A DNA stretch of 64,000 bases from Ariolimax columbianus (Eukaryota > Mollusca > Gastropoda > Stylommatophora > Arionidae): the NCBI GenBank assembly GCA_036924085.1, contig JAVGWX010000013.1, forward strand, positions 49,422,465-49,486,464, written 5' to 3'. Position numbers and translations under genes: made by a program. Every line of letters starts with the position of its first letter. The first letter of the stretch is position 1. Shown here piece by piece: positions 1 through 9,389 of this stretch. The notes under the pieces were generated by a model that was not told the DNA's origin, did no database searches, and saw nothing but the letters and a program-made list of their open reading frames with translations.

Positions 1-142
1 AGTATCGAGAGCTGAATCCTATACCATTTGGCTTGGAAAGCGATTGCTCTAGCATTACACTAATCAGACAGAAAAGGTTTGTTAAGGATTACTCATCGAA
101 ATGTGACGCCGAGAAGTCATGTTGTAGTTGGATATAAACTTT
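1..142. other. Unassigned left-edge sequence
   Basis: I recognise no gene or repeat here. It probably belongs to the intron upstream of the exon at 5877, because the exons found downstream encode only the C-terminal third of their protein. Confidence 0.4.
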
Positions 143-368
143 ACAATATGGACTTAAAACAACGTCAATACTTGGCCCACGAGAGGAAGCCACGTTGCTG
201 TTGGATAGAAAACATACTCTACAATATGGACTTAAAACAACATCAATACTTGGCCTACGAGAGGAAGCCACGTCGCTGTTGGATAGAAAACATACTCTAC
301 AATATGGACTTAGAACAACCATCAATACTTGGCCCAGAGGAGGAAGCCACGTTGCAATTGGATAGATA
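143..368. repeat. 78-bp tandem repeat, three copies
   Basis: Units begin with ACAATATGGACTTA at 143, 221 and 299, an exact 78-bp spacing. The unit is a multiple of three, so short ORFs stay open on both strands, but I do not regard them as genes. A single diverged relative lies at about 5730-5800 in the LINE-C fragment, sharing CTCTACAATAT, ACTTAAAACA and GAGAGGAAGCCA in the same order. The array may therefore derive from that LINE. Confidence 0.85.
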
Positions 369-390
369 GCATCTTGATCTTTATCTTGAT

Positions 391-403
391 GATCTGTTCC
401 GCA
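391..403. repeat. Left 13-bp target-site duplication of I-type copy 1
   Basis: GATCTGTTCCGCA here is repeated exactly at 4789-4801, flanking the element at 404-4788. This fixes both ends of the insertion. Confidence 0.9.
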
Positions 404-975
404 CGATATCTACCTCTGTACGTTATCAGCCATATAGCTATCATGCTGGACGCAGAAGAGATGCAGACCAGCGGACATTGCACACCTGCCCCACTGTGTC
501 AACACACCAGGTGGCGGGGAATGCTAGGCGTACCATCTCTGCACAGAAGCCAAGAAAATAAAGGGAGAAAGAGATACCCCACTCACATGCAAATGCTACG
601 TTTCTGGCAGGACGTGACGATCCTGGGATACAGACACACTGGACTGCCTCTCTTCCGGGTAAACCAGTCCATCTCATATATCATCTCACATATCATCATT
701 GCACCCTATAGACACGAGTAGTGAAGACTCGATAGTCTGGTTAGACAACTTCCATAAGAGCGACAACTCTGATCATAAACAACTGCTGCCTTGCAGATAG
801 GCTGGGGACAGCCAAAGGCTAAGGAGGGCATCCCTACAGAAACGCCTGTTGAAATCGGATGCACGGGGCCGCAAGCCTAACAAAACAGTGCAACGTAAAT
901 CGGAGCATGATGACAGTACAACCGATTTGAAAAACGCATAGCGCTCATCCTGCGGAGTCCCACCAGGCAGCAATA

Positions 976-1605
976 GTGCCGGGCCTCACGCCTCGAAGGG
1001 GCCCACCCTTGACTACTGGTGGTCACCCACCCATGTGTCATGGAGTCAAGGCACATGGCTATGGGGCAACTTCTATTGACCAAAACCTCAAGACCCTCAA
1101 AATACTACAGTGGAATGCGGAGGGAGTCATTAACAAAAAACTTTCCCTAACACATCACCTGCATGAAGGTAAGATTGACGTGGCATGTATCCAGGAAACG
1201 CACCTCAACAAAAATAATAAATTCTCAATCAGAGGATACCAGACCTTCCGTCTAGATAGAGAAGGCCACAAAGGAGGGGTCCTGATACTGACCAGAAACT
1301 GCATACCGAGTAGCGCGGTATCTGTCAATCACACCGGACAAGCAGAAATTGTAGGAATTGACATAATGGCTCAAGAGACGAAGCTCCGCATTTTCAATTT
1401 GTACGGACCACCAAATAGAGACCTATCGCTCTCGAGTATGGAGGTCAGAGACTCCAACTGCATAGTAGTTGGAGATTTCAACAGCCACTCGGAGAGATGG
1501 GGATACTCTGACACAGACAGCAGAGGTGACGAAGTGGAAGATTGGGAGATAGATGCAAATCTCTCCCTAATCAATAGGCCGGAGGATAGCCCTAGCTTCT
1601 ATTGA
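976..1605 (+). CDS. LINE endonuclease, N-terminal part (ends at nonsense codon)
   Basis: 209 residues of an exonuclease-endonuclease-phosphatase (APE-like) domain, which nicks target DNA to prime reverse transcription. Visible motifs are LQWNAEG near residue 45, CIQETHL near 71 and VVGDFNSHSERWG near 165. The reading frame stops at TGA 1603-1605, but the same frame continues at 1636 with the rest of the domain, so this is one ORF broken by a nonsense codon. The true start is uncertain. The minus-strand copy at 42219-43193 is open further upstream, so the initiator may lie before 976. Confidence 0.85.
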   Translation: MPGLTPRRGPPLTTGGHPPMCHGVKAHGYGATSIDQNLKTLKILQWNAEGVINKKLSLTHHLHEGKIDVACIQETHLNKNNKFSIRGYQTFRLDREGHKGGVLILTRNCIPSSAVSVNHTGQAEIVGIDIMAQETKLRIFNLYGPPNRDLSLSSMEVRDSNCIVVGDFNSHSERWGYSDTDSRGDEVEDWEIDANLSLINRPEDSPSFY

Positions 1606-1635
1606 AGAACATGGCATACCACCTCGACTCCAGAT

Positions 1636-3054
1636 TTGGCCTTCTCCACACAGGACATACACCATAAAATAGACCGCCAGGTGCTAAACCAACTGGCAGG
1701 TAGCGACCACAGGCCGATCAGGCTAACCATTGACATGGAAGTAGGCCCACAGGAAACAAAACCGCTACCACGTTGGAATTACAAACGAGCCGACTGGGAC
1801 AGATTTGCAATCCTGACAGATGGGCTGTGTGAAACCATCAACACACGAAACACCAAAATGAAGCCCATGGTGGAAAGCCTAAGCAAGGCAATAATGCAAG
1901 CCGCCACTGAAACCATTCCAAGAGGAGCTAGGAAAAACTATAAGCCCTACTGGAATAATGAGTTGCAGAAAGCGGAAGATGCAGTAACAAATGCTAGGAA
2001 CATGGCAGAGCGAGAAAAATCCATGGAGGCAAACATCGCCCTCAAAGCCGCCACGGCTAAATACAAACACACTCTTAAGCAAACAGCAAGAGAAAGCTGG
2101 AAAAATAAAACGGAAAGCCTAAACCTGGACAAAGACGGGAACAAGCTATGGAAATTAGCCAGAGCCATGAACGACGAAACCCCGTCAAATAAACAAATTA
2201 CCATCAAGCAGGGCGAGAACTTGATCACAGGTAAGAAAGCCGCAAACGCCTTTGTCGATCACTATGCCAGAGCAAACCACATCGAGGTCCCTGCAGATAA
2301 GCATACAGACATTAGCGAAGAGCTAAATGGGCACGATAACATGAATACGGCACCTGAAGAGCACATGATGGCCAAATTAACAATGCGCGAAATGGAAGAG
2401 GCTATGAAAACATTAAAGAAAAGGAAATCTCCCGGAAAAGACGGGATAACAAACGAAATGCTGATGGGGCTGGGCCAAACAGCAAAGAGGAAACTGCTAT
2501 CGGTCCTGAACCAAAGCTGGAAAAGGGGAATTGTACCCCAGGCATGGAAAGACGCAATACTGGTACCAGTACCAAAAACAGGAAAGGATAAAACAGATCC
2601 AAATGGATACAGGCCCATCAGCCTACTGAGCTGTGTCGGCAAGCTGATGGAACGGATGATAAACACCAGACTGATGTGGCATCTGGAAGAAAAACGAATA
2701 CTAATTCCACAGCAAGCCGGCTTTAGACAGCACAGATCCACTGAGGACCAGGTCATCCTCATAGCCCAGGAGATAGAAGATGCCTACCAGGCACAGAAAC
2801 ACACAGTAGCTGTTTGGGTGGATCTGGAAAAGGCATTTGACAAAGTCTGGAAGAAGAAGTGCTGTTTGTGGGAAAATGTACAAATGGATCAACCACTACC
2901 TCAAACAAAGAACGGCCAGAGTCCAAGTACAAGGGCAGATGAGCAAAAAGGTGACACTCGAGCAGGGAGTACCCCAAGGGGGAGTACTGTCACCCACACT
3001 CTTCCTGGTATATATAAACGATATTACAGAGAATATACCAAGAATAGTCCATAG
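1636..3054 (+). CDS. LINE endonuclease C-terminus and reverse transcriptase N-terminal half
   Basis: Continues the frame of the preceding ORF. SDHRP at residues 23-27 is the last endonuclease motif. RT begins around residue 250 with KRKSPGKDGI, followed by GYRPISLLSCVGKLMERM, QQAGFRQHRSTEDQ and AVWVDLEKAFDKVW, the palm motif with the first catalytic Asp. The frame is lost just after AFDKVW because about 23 bp present in copy 2 are missing here. The last ~55 residues are therefore out of frame and not meaningful. Confidence 0.85.
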   Translation: MAFSTQDIHHKIDRQVLNQLAGSDHRPIRLTIDMEVGPQETKPLPRWNYKRADWDRFAILTDGLCETINTRNTKMKPMVESLSKAIMQAATETIPRGARKNYKPYWNNELQKAEDAVTNARNMAEREKSMEANIALKAATAKYKHTLKQTARESWKNKTESLNLDKDGNKLWKLARAMNDETPSNKQITIKQGENLITGKKAANAFVDHYARANHIEVPADKHTDISEELNGHDNMNTAPEEHMMAKLTMREMEEAMKTLKKRKSPGKDGITNEMLMGLGQTAKRKLLSVLNQSWKRGIVPQAWKDAILVPVPKTGKDKTDPNGYRPISLLSCVGKLMERMINTRLMWHLEEKRILIPQQAGFRQHRSTEDQVILIAQEIEDAYQAQKHTVAVWVDLEKAFDKVWKKKCCLWENVQMDQPLPQTKNGQSPSTRADEQKGDTRAGSTPRGSTVTHTLPGIYKRYYREYTKNSP

Positions 3055-4744
3055 CTCAGTGTTTGCAGACGATCTGGCTATGTGGACCTCTGAAAAGAAT
3101 CTCACCATAGCAAGAAATCGGATGCAGACGGCCCTAACATCGCTGGAAGAGTGGGCGAACTTATGGCTGGTCAAAATAAACGAGGAGAAATCCACATGCA
3201 CAATATTCTCGCTTTCATTAAAACCCCAAAATACCAAATTAAGTCTAAATGGCAAATTCCTGCAGCCAAACGACAACCCAACCTATCTGGGAGTCACATT
3301 TGATCGGCGCATGACATGGAAAAGTCAGATTGAGAGAAACCGAATGAAAGCCAGAGAAAGAATGGCAATCATGAGGAAACTGGCTGGCACAAGCTGGGGA
3401 GCAGACGAATGCATACTAAAGAAACTGTACACTGGAAGAGTGAGACCAGTTCTCGAGTATGGCATTGTGGCATGGACAACAGCAGCGAAGGCGAACTTCG
3501 ATAAAGTTAGCAAACTTCAAAACCAAGCCATGAGAATTATAACAGGTGGCATGAAGTCAACGCCAATTGTAGAACTTGAAAAGATTACAAAACTGCAATC
3601 CATGACCGATAGAAGAGACTGCAGAGCCCAGCTGCAGTCAGAGAAACTCCGAAGACTGACCGACCATCCAATGCACCAGAGACTAAACAATTTGGGAAAT
3701 GGGAAACTAAAGCGGAGAAACTTTGCAGAAATAGCCAAAGCAAAGATGCACGAAGATCCCATAAACGCACTAACAACACCAAAACCCATCATTACTGTAC
3801 GAAAACCTACCTGGAGGCAGGATATATTTCCAGAGGTGGTAGAAAATATACCAGGTATTGGAAACAAAAACTGCCAGACTGAAAACGAAAGGAGAGATAC
3901 TACCCTAAGCTTCATAACGAAAAGCTACCCAAGCATGGACTGGACCCATGCATACACCGACGGTTCTGTAACAAATACTACACAGAACGGAGGGGCAAGA
4001 GCATTCCTGAACATACCAAATGGCAGAAAAATAACACTGTCATTCGCTACTGGTAAGTACACAAGCAATTTCAGAGCGGAGGCAGAGGCACTGAGGTCGG
4101 CAGTGGAAGAAATGGTGACACACAGTGAAAATGAAAGCCATATAGTCCTGCTTACAGATGCTCTCGCCGTAGTCACAGCGCTAAAAATCCAGAAAAATAC
4201 TGAGCTTAATGACTTAAGAGCAGCACTCTGCAAACTGTGCCAGCAGTCCGCACCAAAAAGGGTAGTGGTACAGTGGGTCCCATCACACTGCAACATCCAA
4301 GGCAACGAGGAGGCAGACAGACTGGCAAAAGAAGGTGCAAGACTACCACAAACAGATACTAGTATGACGTACGAAGAGTCAAAACGGCTTATCAAAGCCA
4401 GATACATGACCAAATGGGAAACCAAACATACTGGTTACACCAAAAACGATGCCTTTTACCAGTTGAACCGAAGAGAGCAGGTCGTTGTCTTCAGACTTCG
4501 CACTGGCCACAATAGACTGAGGTACCACCTATTCAACAAATTGAAGATAGGGTGTACCGACGAATGCCCGTGCGGTACTGGTAAAATGACCGCTGAACAT
4601 CTGCTGCAGAACTGCCCGACATACGAGGACCAGAGAGAGCAGATGTGGCCTTCACCAGTGGAACTGCAAGACAAGCTCTATGGCAGTGGCGACAGCCTCA
4701 GGATGACCGCCGCTTTTTTCGAAAAAATAATGGTTACTGTCTGA
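2837..4744 (+). CDS. LINE reverse transcriptase C-terminal half, RNase H and zinc-knuckle tail
   Basis: The frame carries RT from about residue 13: GVPQGGVLSP, then the catalytic FADD at residues 76-79, then the thumb (RPVLEYGIVAWTTAA). RNase H follows, with Asp in YTDGSVTN near residue 375, LLTDALAVV near 438, and WVPSHCNIQGNEEADRLA near 485. The C-terminus has a Cys-x-Cys, His, Cys pattern (ECPCGTG then HLLQNC), typical of I-group LINE ends. This is the best preserved RT and RNase H in the window. It stops at TGA 4742-4744, just before the GAA tail. Confidence 0.9.
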   Translation: MTKSGRRSAVCGKMYKWINHYLKQRTARVQVQGQMSKKVTLEQGVPQGGVLSPTLFLVYINDITENIPRIVHSSVFADDLAMWTSEKNLTIARNRMQTALTSLEEWANLWLVKINEEKSTCTIFSLSLKPQNTKLSLNGKFLQPNDNPTYLGVTFDRRMTWKSQIERNRMKARERMAIMRKLAGTSWGADECILKKLYTGRVRPVLEYGIVAWTTAAKANFDKVSKLQNQAMRIITGGMKSTPIVELEKITKLQSMTDRRDCRAQLQSEKLRRLTDHPMHQRLNNLGNGKLKRRNFAEIAKAKMHEDPINALTTPKPIITVRKPTWRQDIFPEVVENIPGIGNKNCQTENERRDTTLSFITKSYPSMDWTHAYTDGSVTNTTQNGGARAFLNIPNGRKITLSFATGKYTSNFRAEAEALRSAVEEMVTHSENESHIVLLTDALAVVTALKIQKNTELNDLRAALCKLCQQSAPKRVVVQWVPSHCNIQGNEEADRLAKEGARLPQTDTSMTYEESKRLIKARYMTKWETKHTGYTKNDAFYQLNRREQVVVFRLRTGHNRLRYHLFNKLKIGCTDECPCGTGKMTAEHLLQNCPTYEDQREQMWPSPVELQDKLYGSGDSLRMTAAFFEKIMVTV

Positions 4745-4751
4745 CTGCGTA

Positions 4752-4788
4752 CGAAGAAGAAGAAGAAGAAGAAGAAGAAGAAGAAGAA
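4752..4788. repeat. (GAA)n 3' tail of I-type copy 1
   Basis: About twelve GAA units end the element directly before the duplicated target site. Copies 2, 3, 4 and 5 end with the same tail, so it is a family feature. Confidence 0.9.
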
Positions 4789-4801
4789 GATCTGTTCCGC
4801 A
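4789..4801. repeat. Right 13-bp target-site duplication of I-type copy 1
   Basis: GATCTGTTCCGCA is an exact copy of 391-403. The first GA could equally belong to the tail. Confidence 0.9.
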
Positions 4802-5812
4802 GCGTAGCTGCATGTCCCAACTTCATTTCCAGCAGACCCTGTCTCAGACCACTGAAGTCCAGTGCGTTGTAAGTACTCCACTAGAGACAAATCAAAAGTT
4901 ACAGCGTACAGCAAGGTAATCTGACCAACGCATTGGAGGACTTCCGCGCGATCTCTTCTTGCCTCGCGTGTACCAAACTGCTGTCGCTGTGCTCAGTCGA
5001 CCATCGTTTCGTCGCAACATGTGACTTGCCCATGTTTGTTTTGCCTTATCTACATGGATTACCGCATCCTTCATCCCAAGGACAATCATTTTATGTCAGA
5101 ATTGTTGAGACCTTGCATACGTTGGTTTCGTAGAGTGATTTCGACCAAGCGTCTCTCACGGGAGGCCTGGGTCACTCTCAATTTGTTCACTGGTGATTTT
5201 GTTAGTGTCCACATCTCAGCATCGTATCACATCACAGGGAGTACAGTGGAATTGGAGAGGGAGACTCGCAGGTCCTGGTCATGGCAACCTTCCATGACCG
5301 TGTTAATGGACGAGAAGGCGGGCCAACCCACGCGGCGACGTCTTGTCAGTTCAGGTTCCAAGTAATTCTCCATATTGAGAAGATAGATGTAATCGTTGAC
5401 ATCCTCTAATCGTACCTTGCCAATGAAGACTGGATCACAAGTGGCAAAGCTATTGCACAACACTTAAGTCTTCAAGACATTCATCTCCAGTTCCGCTTTC
5501 TTGCCCACTCCATTGAGTAGCTGCATCATTTGATTGGCTTCTGCTGTTGACTCTGTGATGAGCACTATGTCATCAGCAAGCCGAAGGTGATTGAGGCGTA
5601 TGCCGTCAATAAGGATGCCAAAGGTGTCCCAGCTGCATCGGCTAATGACTGATTCCAAACATGCAGAGAAGAGGTTCAGTGAGATAGGATCCTCCTGGTG
5701 GAACACCTTCTGATAAATAACACGCACTCTACAATATACACTTAAAACATCCACCAACACATGGTCCAGGAGAGGAAGCCATCTCATCACAAAGTGTAGA
5801 AGCCACACGTGG
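4802..5812 (-). mobile_element. LINE-C fragment, RT palm to C-terminus, decayed
   Basis: Read on the minus strand from 5812 down, it shows DPISLNLFSACLESVI, then LRLADDIVLIT (the FADD-type catalytic site, decayed to LADD) around 5580. RRRRVGWPAFSSI follows near 5330, WTLTKSPVNKLRVTQAS near 5200, and MLRRNDGRLSTATAVWY with RGSPPMRWSDYL near 4910-5020. Stops and frameshifts separate the parts. The related pieces at 16705 and 50800 share the thumb and the STAT motif. I-type copy 1 has inserted at its distal end. Clade not determined. Confidence 0.75.
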
Positions 5813-5876
5813 ATAGACAGTTCAGAGTAACAAAATACAAAATGTTCAATTTCTGGTAATTATTGTCTTTTCTCAG

Positions 5877-6103
5877 ATGGAAACCTTGTACATCATGAAC
5901 ATGCCATTTTGTTTCGACGCCAGCACTGTGGGCTGGTACCTGTTCGGCAGGGAGCTTGCAGCCAAATTCTTCCTAATCGTTGCCGTCACTCTGTTCCTTG
6001 GATGTATGCCCGGCATGTGGCTAGGAATTCTCGGCTCATGTTCATCTCTACTTGGGAGCGTCATGTATGCTGTAGCCACCTCAGACATAGGGGTCTAATC
6101 ACA
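5877..6103 (+). CDS. SLC46-type transporter, internal exon A (two membrane helices)
   Basis: A polypyrimidine tract and AG (TTGTCTTTTCTCAG) precede the exon and GTAAGAA follows it. The exon reads METLYIMNMPFCFDAS, then STVGWYLFGREL and about 45 hydrophobic residues forming two membrane segments. This matches the SLC46 (proton-coupled folate transporter family) stretch with PLCWD before its later helices. The Met at 5877 is internal, not a start. The frame hits TAA at 6096-6098, and the exon is one base too long for the phase required by exon B. One surplus A in that TAA would explain both. It may be an assembly error or a pseudogenising mutation. Upstream exons are not in the window. Confidence 0.75.
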
Positions 6104-6133
6104 GTAAGAAACTCATTCATTTGTGTGCTATGT

Positions 6134-6520
6134 TCTGTTACTTAGTTATGTTCCGTGTCCAAGCACCACGTATTACATCCTATATCCAGTATTCAGCGGA
6201 TAAGGATTGCGCTGCCATTTGTCTCCAGCATGTCGGAGCTGTTACATGTTTCCTGGAGGTTCGGGTGGTTCATCAGGTGGTCTGGGTCCTGTATTGCGCC
6301 ACAGTCACACATGTCATCCTCTGTGTATCCATATCACTTCATACTCCTCTTGCCCCGTGATATACTAGCTCTTAGTCTGTTCAGCGACTGCTATGTATTA
6401 TATGGTAGATGATGTCCAGGGGCAGGTTCCTACCGAAGTTCGAACTCTGAAGTTTTCATCAAGTCGTGTCATTTCTCATTACAGCAACTTTCGGGGTTTG
6501 TCTGTATTGGCTTTGTTAAC
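6134..6520 (-). mobile_element. LINE-D 3'-end fragment, decayed
   Basis: Homologous along its length to 12171-12555, which preserves the coding signal better. It encodes, in pieces, an RT C-terminal cysteine motif region. It lies just downstream of exon A in the first visible intron. The AAGT-type tail seen in the other copy is degenerate here. Confidence 0.6.
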
Positions 6521-6682
6521 TTGAGGAAGCTACGTCTGAATGTGAGTCTTGTGCTCTGTACATGATGTCTAAATATTGAGTTTATGGGCCGTTCTCCTGT
6601 TTTTCTCTTTCAATTTCTGCTGCGACGCTTCTTGGAATCTTGCGTGGTGCTATACCAACTATAGGGTACATTTTATCGACGG

Positions 6683-6690
6683 GTGTGTTT
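6683..6690. repeat. Left 8-bp target-site duplication of the RTE-A fragment
   Basis: GTGTGTTT here is repeated exactly at 7213-7220, directly after the tail of the element at 6691-7212. Confidence 0.75.
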
Positions 6691-7212
6691 GGCAAGATAA
6701 ACGGTTAGCACTACGCACGAAAATCAGATTAATGCGTACACTGGTCCTGTCAATATTTCTCTATGCGTGTGAGACATGGACAGTTACAGCTGACCTTCAA
6801 CGCAGGATACAGGCCTTGGAGATGAGATGTTTCCGAAAACTTTTAAACGTCACGTACAAAGATCGAGTTACAAACGAGGAAATCCGAAATAGAATTACAA
6901 CGGCAATATGGCCTTTCGAAGATCTCTTGGCAACTGTCAAAAGAAGGAAACTCCCTTGGTACGGTCACATATCGAGATCAAATGGTCTTGCAAACACAAT
7001 CCTCCACGAGAAGGTGCATGGCAGACGACGAAGAGGCCGGCCCAAAAAGAGATGGGAGAACAACATAAAAGAATGGACCAGTCTCCGACCAGAAGAGTTA
7101 CAGGCAGCGGCATCTGACAGAGAGGGGTGGCGTGGAGTTGTGAGGATGTCTTCATGTGTGCCCCAACGATCTCACCGGTTATGGGATGACCTGACCTGAC
7201 CTGACCTGACCT
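6691..7212 (+). mobile_element. RTE-A LINE, 5'-truncated copy with CCTGA tail
   Basis: A 522-bp insertion bounded by an exact 8-bp duplication. The coding part (to TGA 7197-7199) is the RT thumb and C-terminus: RLMRTLVLSIFLYACETW, then RCFRKLLNVTYKDRV, and RRGRPKKRWENNIKEW near the end. The tail is a run of CTGAC/CCTGA pentamers. The minus-strand copy at 34247-36458 is the same family with a reverse-complement tail. Truncation at the 5' end is usual for target-primed insertion. The reading frame is intact over the retained part, which suggests a fairly young insertion. Confidence 0.88.
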
Positions 7213-7220
7213 GTGTGTTT
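7213..7220. repeat. Right 8-bp target-site duplication of the RTE-A fragment
   Basis: GTGTGTTT matches 6683-6690 exactly. Confidence 0.75.
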
Positions 7221-7469
7221 AAGACACCATCATACTATCCAACCCTACTTGTTTAGTGATGCGTCAAATAGTTTCGCCTGGCAGATTTTGTCAGACTGGC
7301 TCAGCGTATTCAGCTATGGAATAAAACAAGGCAAGTGCCGATGTCCGAAGAATTGATAGCTTTGCTCCCCATGTTTTGCCGGTCAGTTTTCGAATGATAC
7401 TATTTCTTATGTTTATTCTGTTCTGTTAAGAATCGACATTAGTGCACTCCGTACAGACCAATAAGGGCT

Positions 7470-8295
7470 TAGTTGTACATCCATTTTTCATCCTCTCGGG
7501 CGCCACACTTTGCTAGACCGCCGTATTATGTCAAAATCCTGCAATCTGTGCATCTCTGTTTCATTGTTTGCGATGTTTGCAGTCGTAGATCAACTTCAAA
7601 TTATCACCGCTATCCACTGCCAATGTTCCTACTGCGAGTGCTTCTGAGGCCATGATGTCAACTCTTTCATTCCTGCAAGCCCCAGAATGACCAGGACAGT
7701 AGATCCATATGTTCTCGTAGGTTCTATGCCTCTGTCTACTATCTACTCATGTCACAGCCAGCCTTTCTGGACCTTCCAAAACAAGGATTGAGAGTCAAAG
7801 ACGAATACGGCTCCCATTAAAGAGGTCCCTGACAGCCCCCTCAGAGCCGAAGTCATCGCTTCGATGTCCATTCTGATACTTGACCTTCTTATCAAGTATG
7901 CACCGCTTCTCTCAGCAACAACCGTGTCTCACACTCTATCAGAGACGCTCCAACCGGCTTTCCTATCACGTAGCACCGATTCATCGATATATATGACAGC
8001 GCCAGCATCCCGTATTAGTTGTTTAACCTCTAGGTCTGACCATCTTCTGCATCCTCTCCCAAGAGTAGTTATGGCCCGGTTGTAGCCTGTCATTTTATCT
8101 CCAGTGTGAATCCATTCTTTTCCTTGGTCTGTGGTCTCTGCTGTAGTCTTCTGACCAATCGTTCTCTCTGCCTGCCATGACTTTTTGTGTAATTATCTTG
8201 ACCTACCTTAATTTGTTCCACTTCTACACTGGGATATAAATGTGTTATGCCCTGTATCGTGTGGCTCATCCACACTATTGTTCGTTGTTTCACGC
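7470..8295 (-). mobile_element. LINE-F fragment with RNase H domain, decayed
   Basis: On the minus strand the translation gives DAGAVIYIDESVL near 8010, SSIRMDIEAMTSALRGLSG near 7860, VFVFDSQS near 7800 (second catalytic Asp region) and YCPGHSG near 7690. These are the successive RNase H blocks of an RT-RNase H LINE. It has several stops and frame changes. The right-edge element at 63100-64000 is homologous, sharing the RT-RNase H linker and the RNase H start, and serves as its comparator. Confidence 0.7.
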
Positions 8296-8559
8296 AAGGC
8301 AGGTTACAGTGTAACCACTACTTGTTCCCCTTTCGGAGCCTAGTAACTTATGGGTTACCTTTAATAGATCTTACTAGTATATAAGCCTTTCTACCACGGG
8401 CAAACCAAATATTCCAATTAGTAGCTTACTCGCTCAACACATCTGATACATTTCTATGATTTTTCTTCTTATTCATTCGTTCGGAAACCGCTGCAGTTCA
8501 TGCGCTATTTCTCTGATTGAAAAGCATATATTTATCTACACACTTCAGTTCATGGGTAA

Positions 8560-8690
8560 TCTCAACATCAAAGGTCGACTGTAGTTCGTCTCTAACGTTT
8601 ACTTGTCTTTTACTTTGATGGTACAATCTGCCAGGCGTTTCCGTGTTTGACTCTTGATATTGTCCTCTGACACGTGGAATGGAAGACTAA
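8560..8690 (+). repeat. Short dispersed repeat, unclassified
   Basis: This stretch resembles 29370-29480. Both read AAGGTCG, then CTGCAAT or CTGTAGT, then TACAA(T/C)CTGCCAGGC and TTTCC(A/G)TGTT in the same order. No coding or tRNA-like feature is visible. It may be the edge of the 37-bp-repeat family that follows, or an unrelated remnant. Confidence 0.35.
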
Positions 8691-8696
8691 CTGCTG

Positions 8697-9169
8697 GTTA
8701 GGCACAACATGCTGATCAGACATGTTAGTCAGGGTTAAGCACAACATACTGATCAGAAATGTTAGTCAGGGTTAAGCACAACATACTGATCAGACATGTT
8801 AGTCAGGGTCAGGCAAAATATACTGATCAGACATGTTAGTCAGGGTTAAGCACAACATACTGATTAGACATGTTAGTCAGGGTCAGGCACAAGATACTGG
8901 ACAAGACCCTTCTTTCGGCTTCTCTGTACAGGTTCCTAGAAACGGGCTGTTTTCATGCAGCCTGGCTGACGAGCTGAGGAATCGACGTGATCTCTGTGGT
9001 AATGATCGACACGCAGATGAAGGCAAGCATAGCACAACCGTCTGTAGGTCCCCGGTCCATCTTCATCAGCACGATCGGGATGTGAGGAAAGATGCGCCAA
9101 CCCACTTCGTAACATTCTTTTCAGGGCGCACACAAAATAAATCCTACACATTGTGGACATTGAACCTCT
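8697..9169 (+). mobile_element. 37-bp-repeat / AAC-tail non-autonomous element, copy A
   Basis: It starts with five to six 37-bp units (8697-8897) containing CTGATCAGACATGTTAGTCA. A ~270-bp body follows, with GCAGCCTGGCTGACGA at about 8957 and CAGATGAAGGCAAGCATAGC at about 9013, ending in TTCTTTTCAGGGCGCACA and CATTGTGGACATTGAA. The same order of parts occurs at 62430-62762 (+), and in reverse complement at 11785-12074 and 28404-28710. It has no protein coding. The repeated layout argues for a mobile unit rather than chance. Confidence 0.7.
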
Positions 9170-9389
9170 TCTTCATTCGTCCTACTGCTCTTGCCATACG
9201 GCGTCGCAGAGAGGGGATGCGTAGGTTTCTTGTTATCTCCAAGTTGGAGGTGTAACTTCTGGAGAGGGTCAGAAACACCCTCGACGTCGAGGTGGGCCAC
9301 TTGCTTGTGAACTGAGGACTTGCATTGGAGATTCTATTTATGTAGGCTGGTCGTAATACATTCTGACTTAATGACCAAACCACTTAATT

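Larger units (their letters stand above)
404..4788 (+). mobile_element. I-superfamily non-LTR retrotransposon, near full-length copy 1
   Basis: A 4.39-kb LINE bounded by an exact 13-bp duplication. It has about 570 bp of leader, then one long coding region for an apurinic-type endonuclease, reverse transcriptase, RNase H and a cysteine-rich C-terminus. It ends in a (GAA)n tail at about 4752-4788. No ORF1 (gag-like) is visible. The copy is dead: an in-frame TGA at 1603-1605 replaces a serine codon found in copies 2 and 3, and a 23-bp deletion near 2850, relative to copy 2, shifts the frame. The RNase H domain and single ORF fit the I/Ingi/Nimb group, but I cannot choose the clade by eye. Confidence 0.93.

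Noticed and set aside
329..721. 130-codon plus-strand ORF at the start of I-type copy 1
   Set aside because: It begins in flanking DNA before the target-site duplication and runs into the LINE leader. The equivalent minus-strand ORF in copy 3 is not conserved as a full frame, so I do not call it ORF1.
8697..8897. CRISPR-like array
   Set aside because: The repeats are contiguous tandem units without unique spacers, and the DNA is animal. The same holds for all other arrays here.
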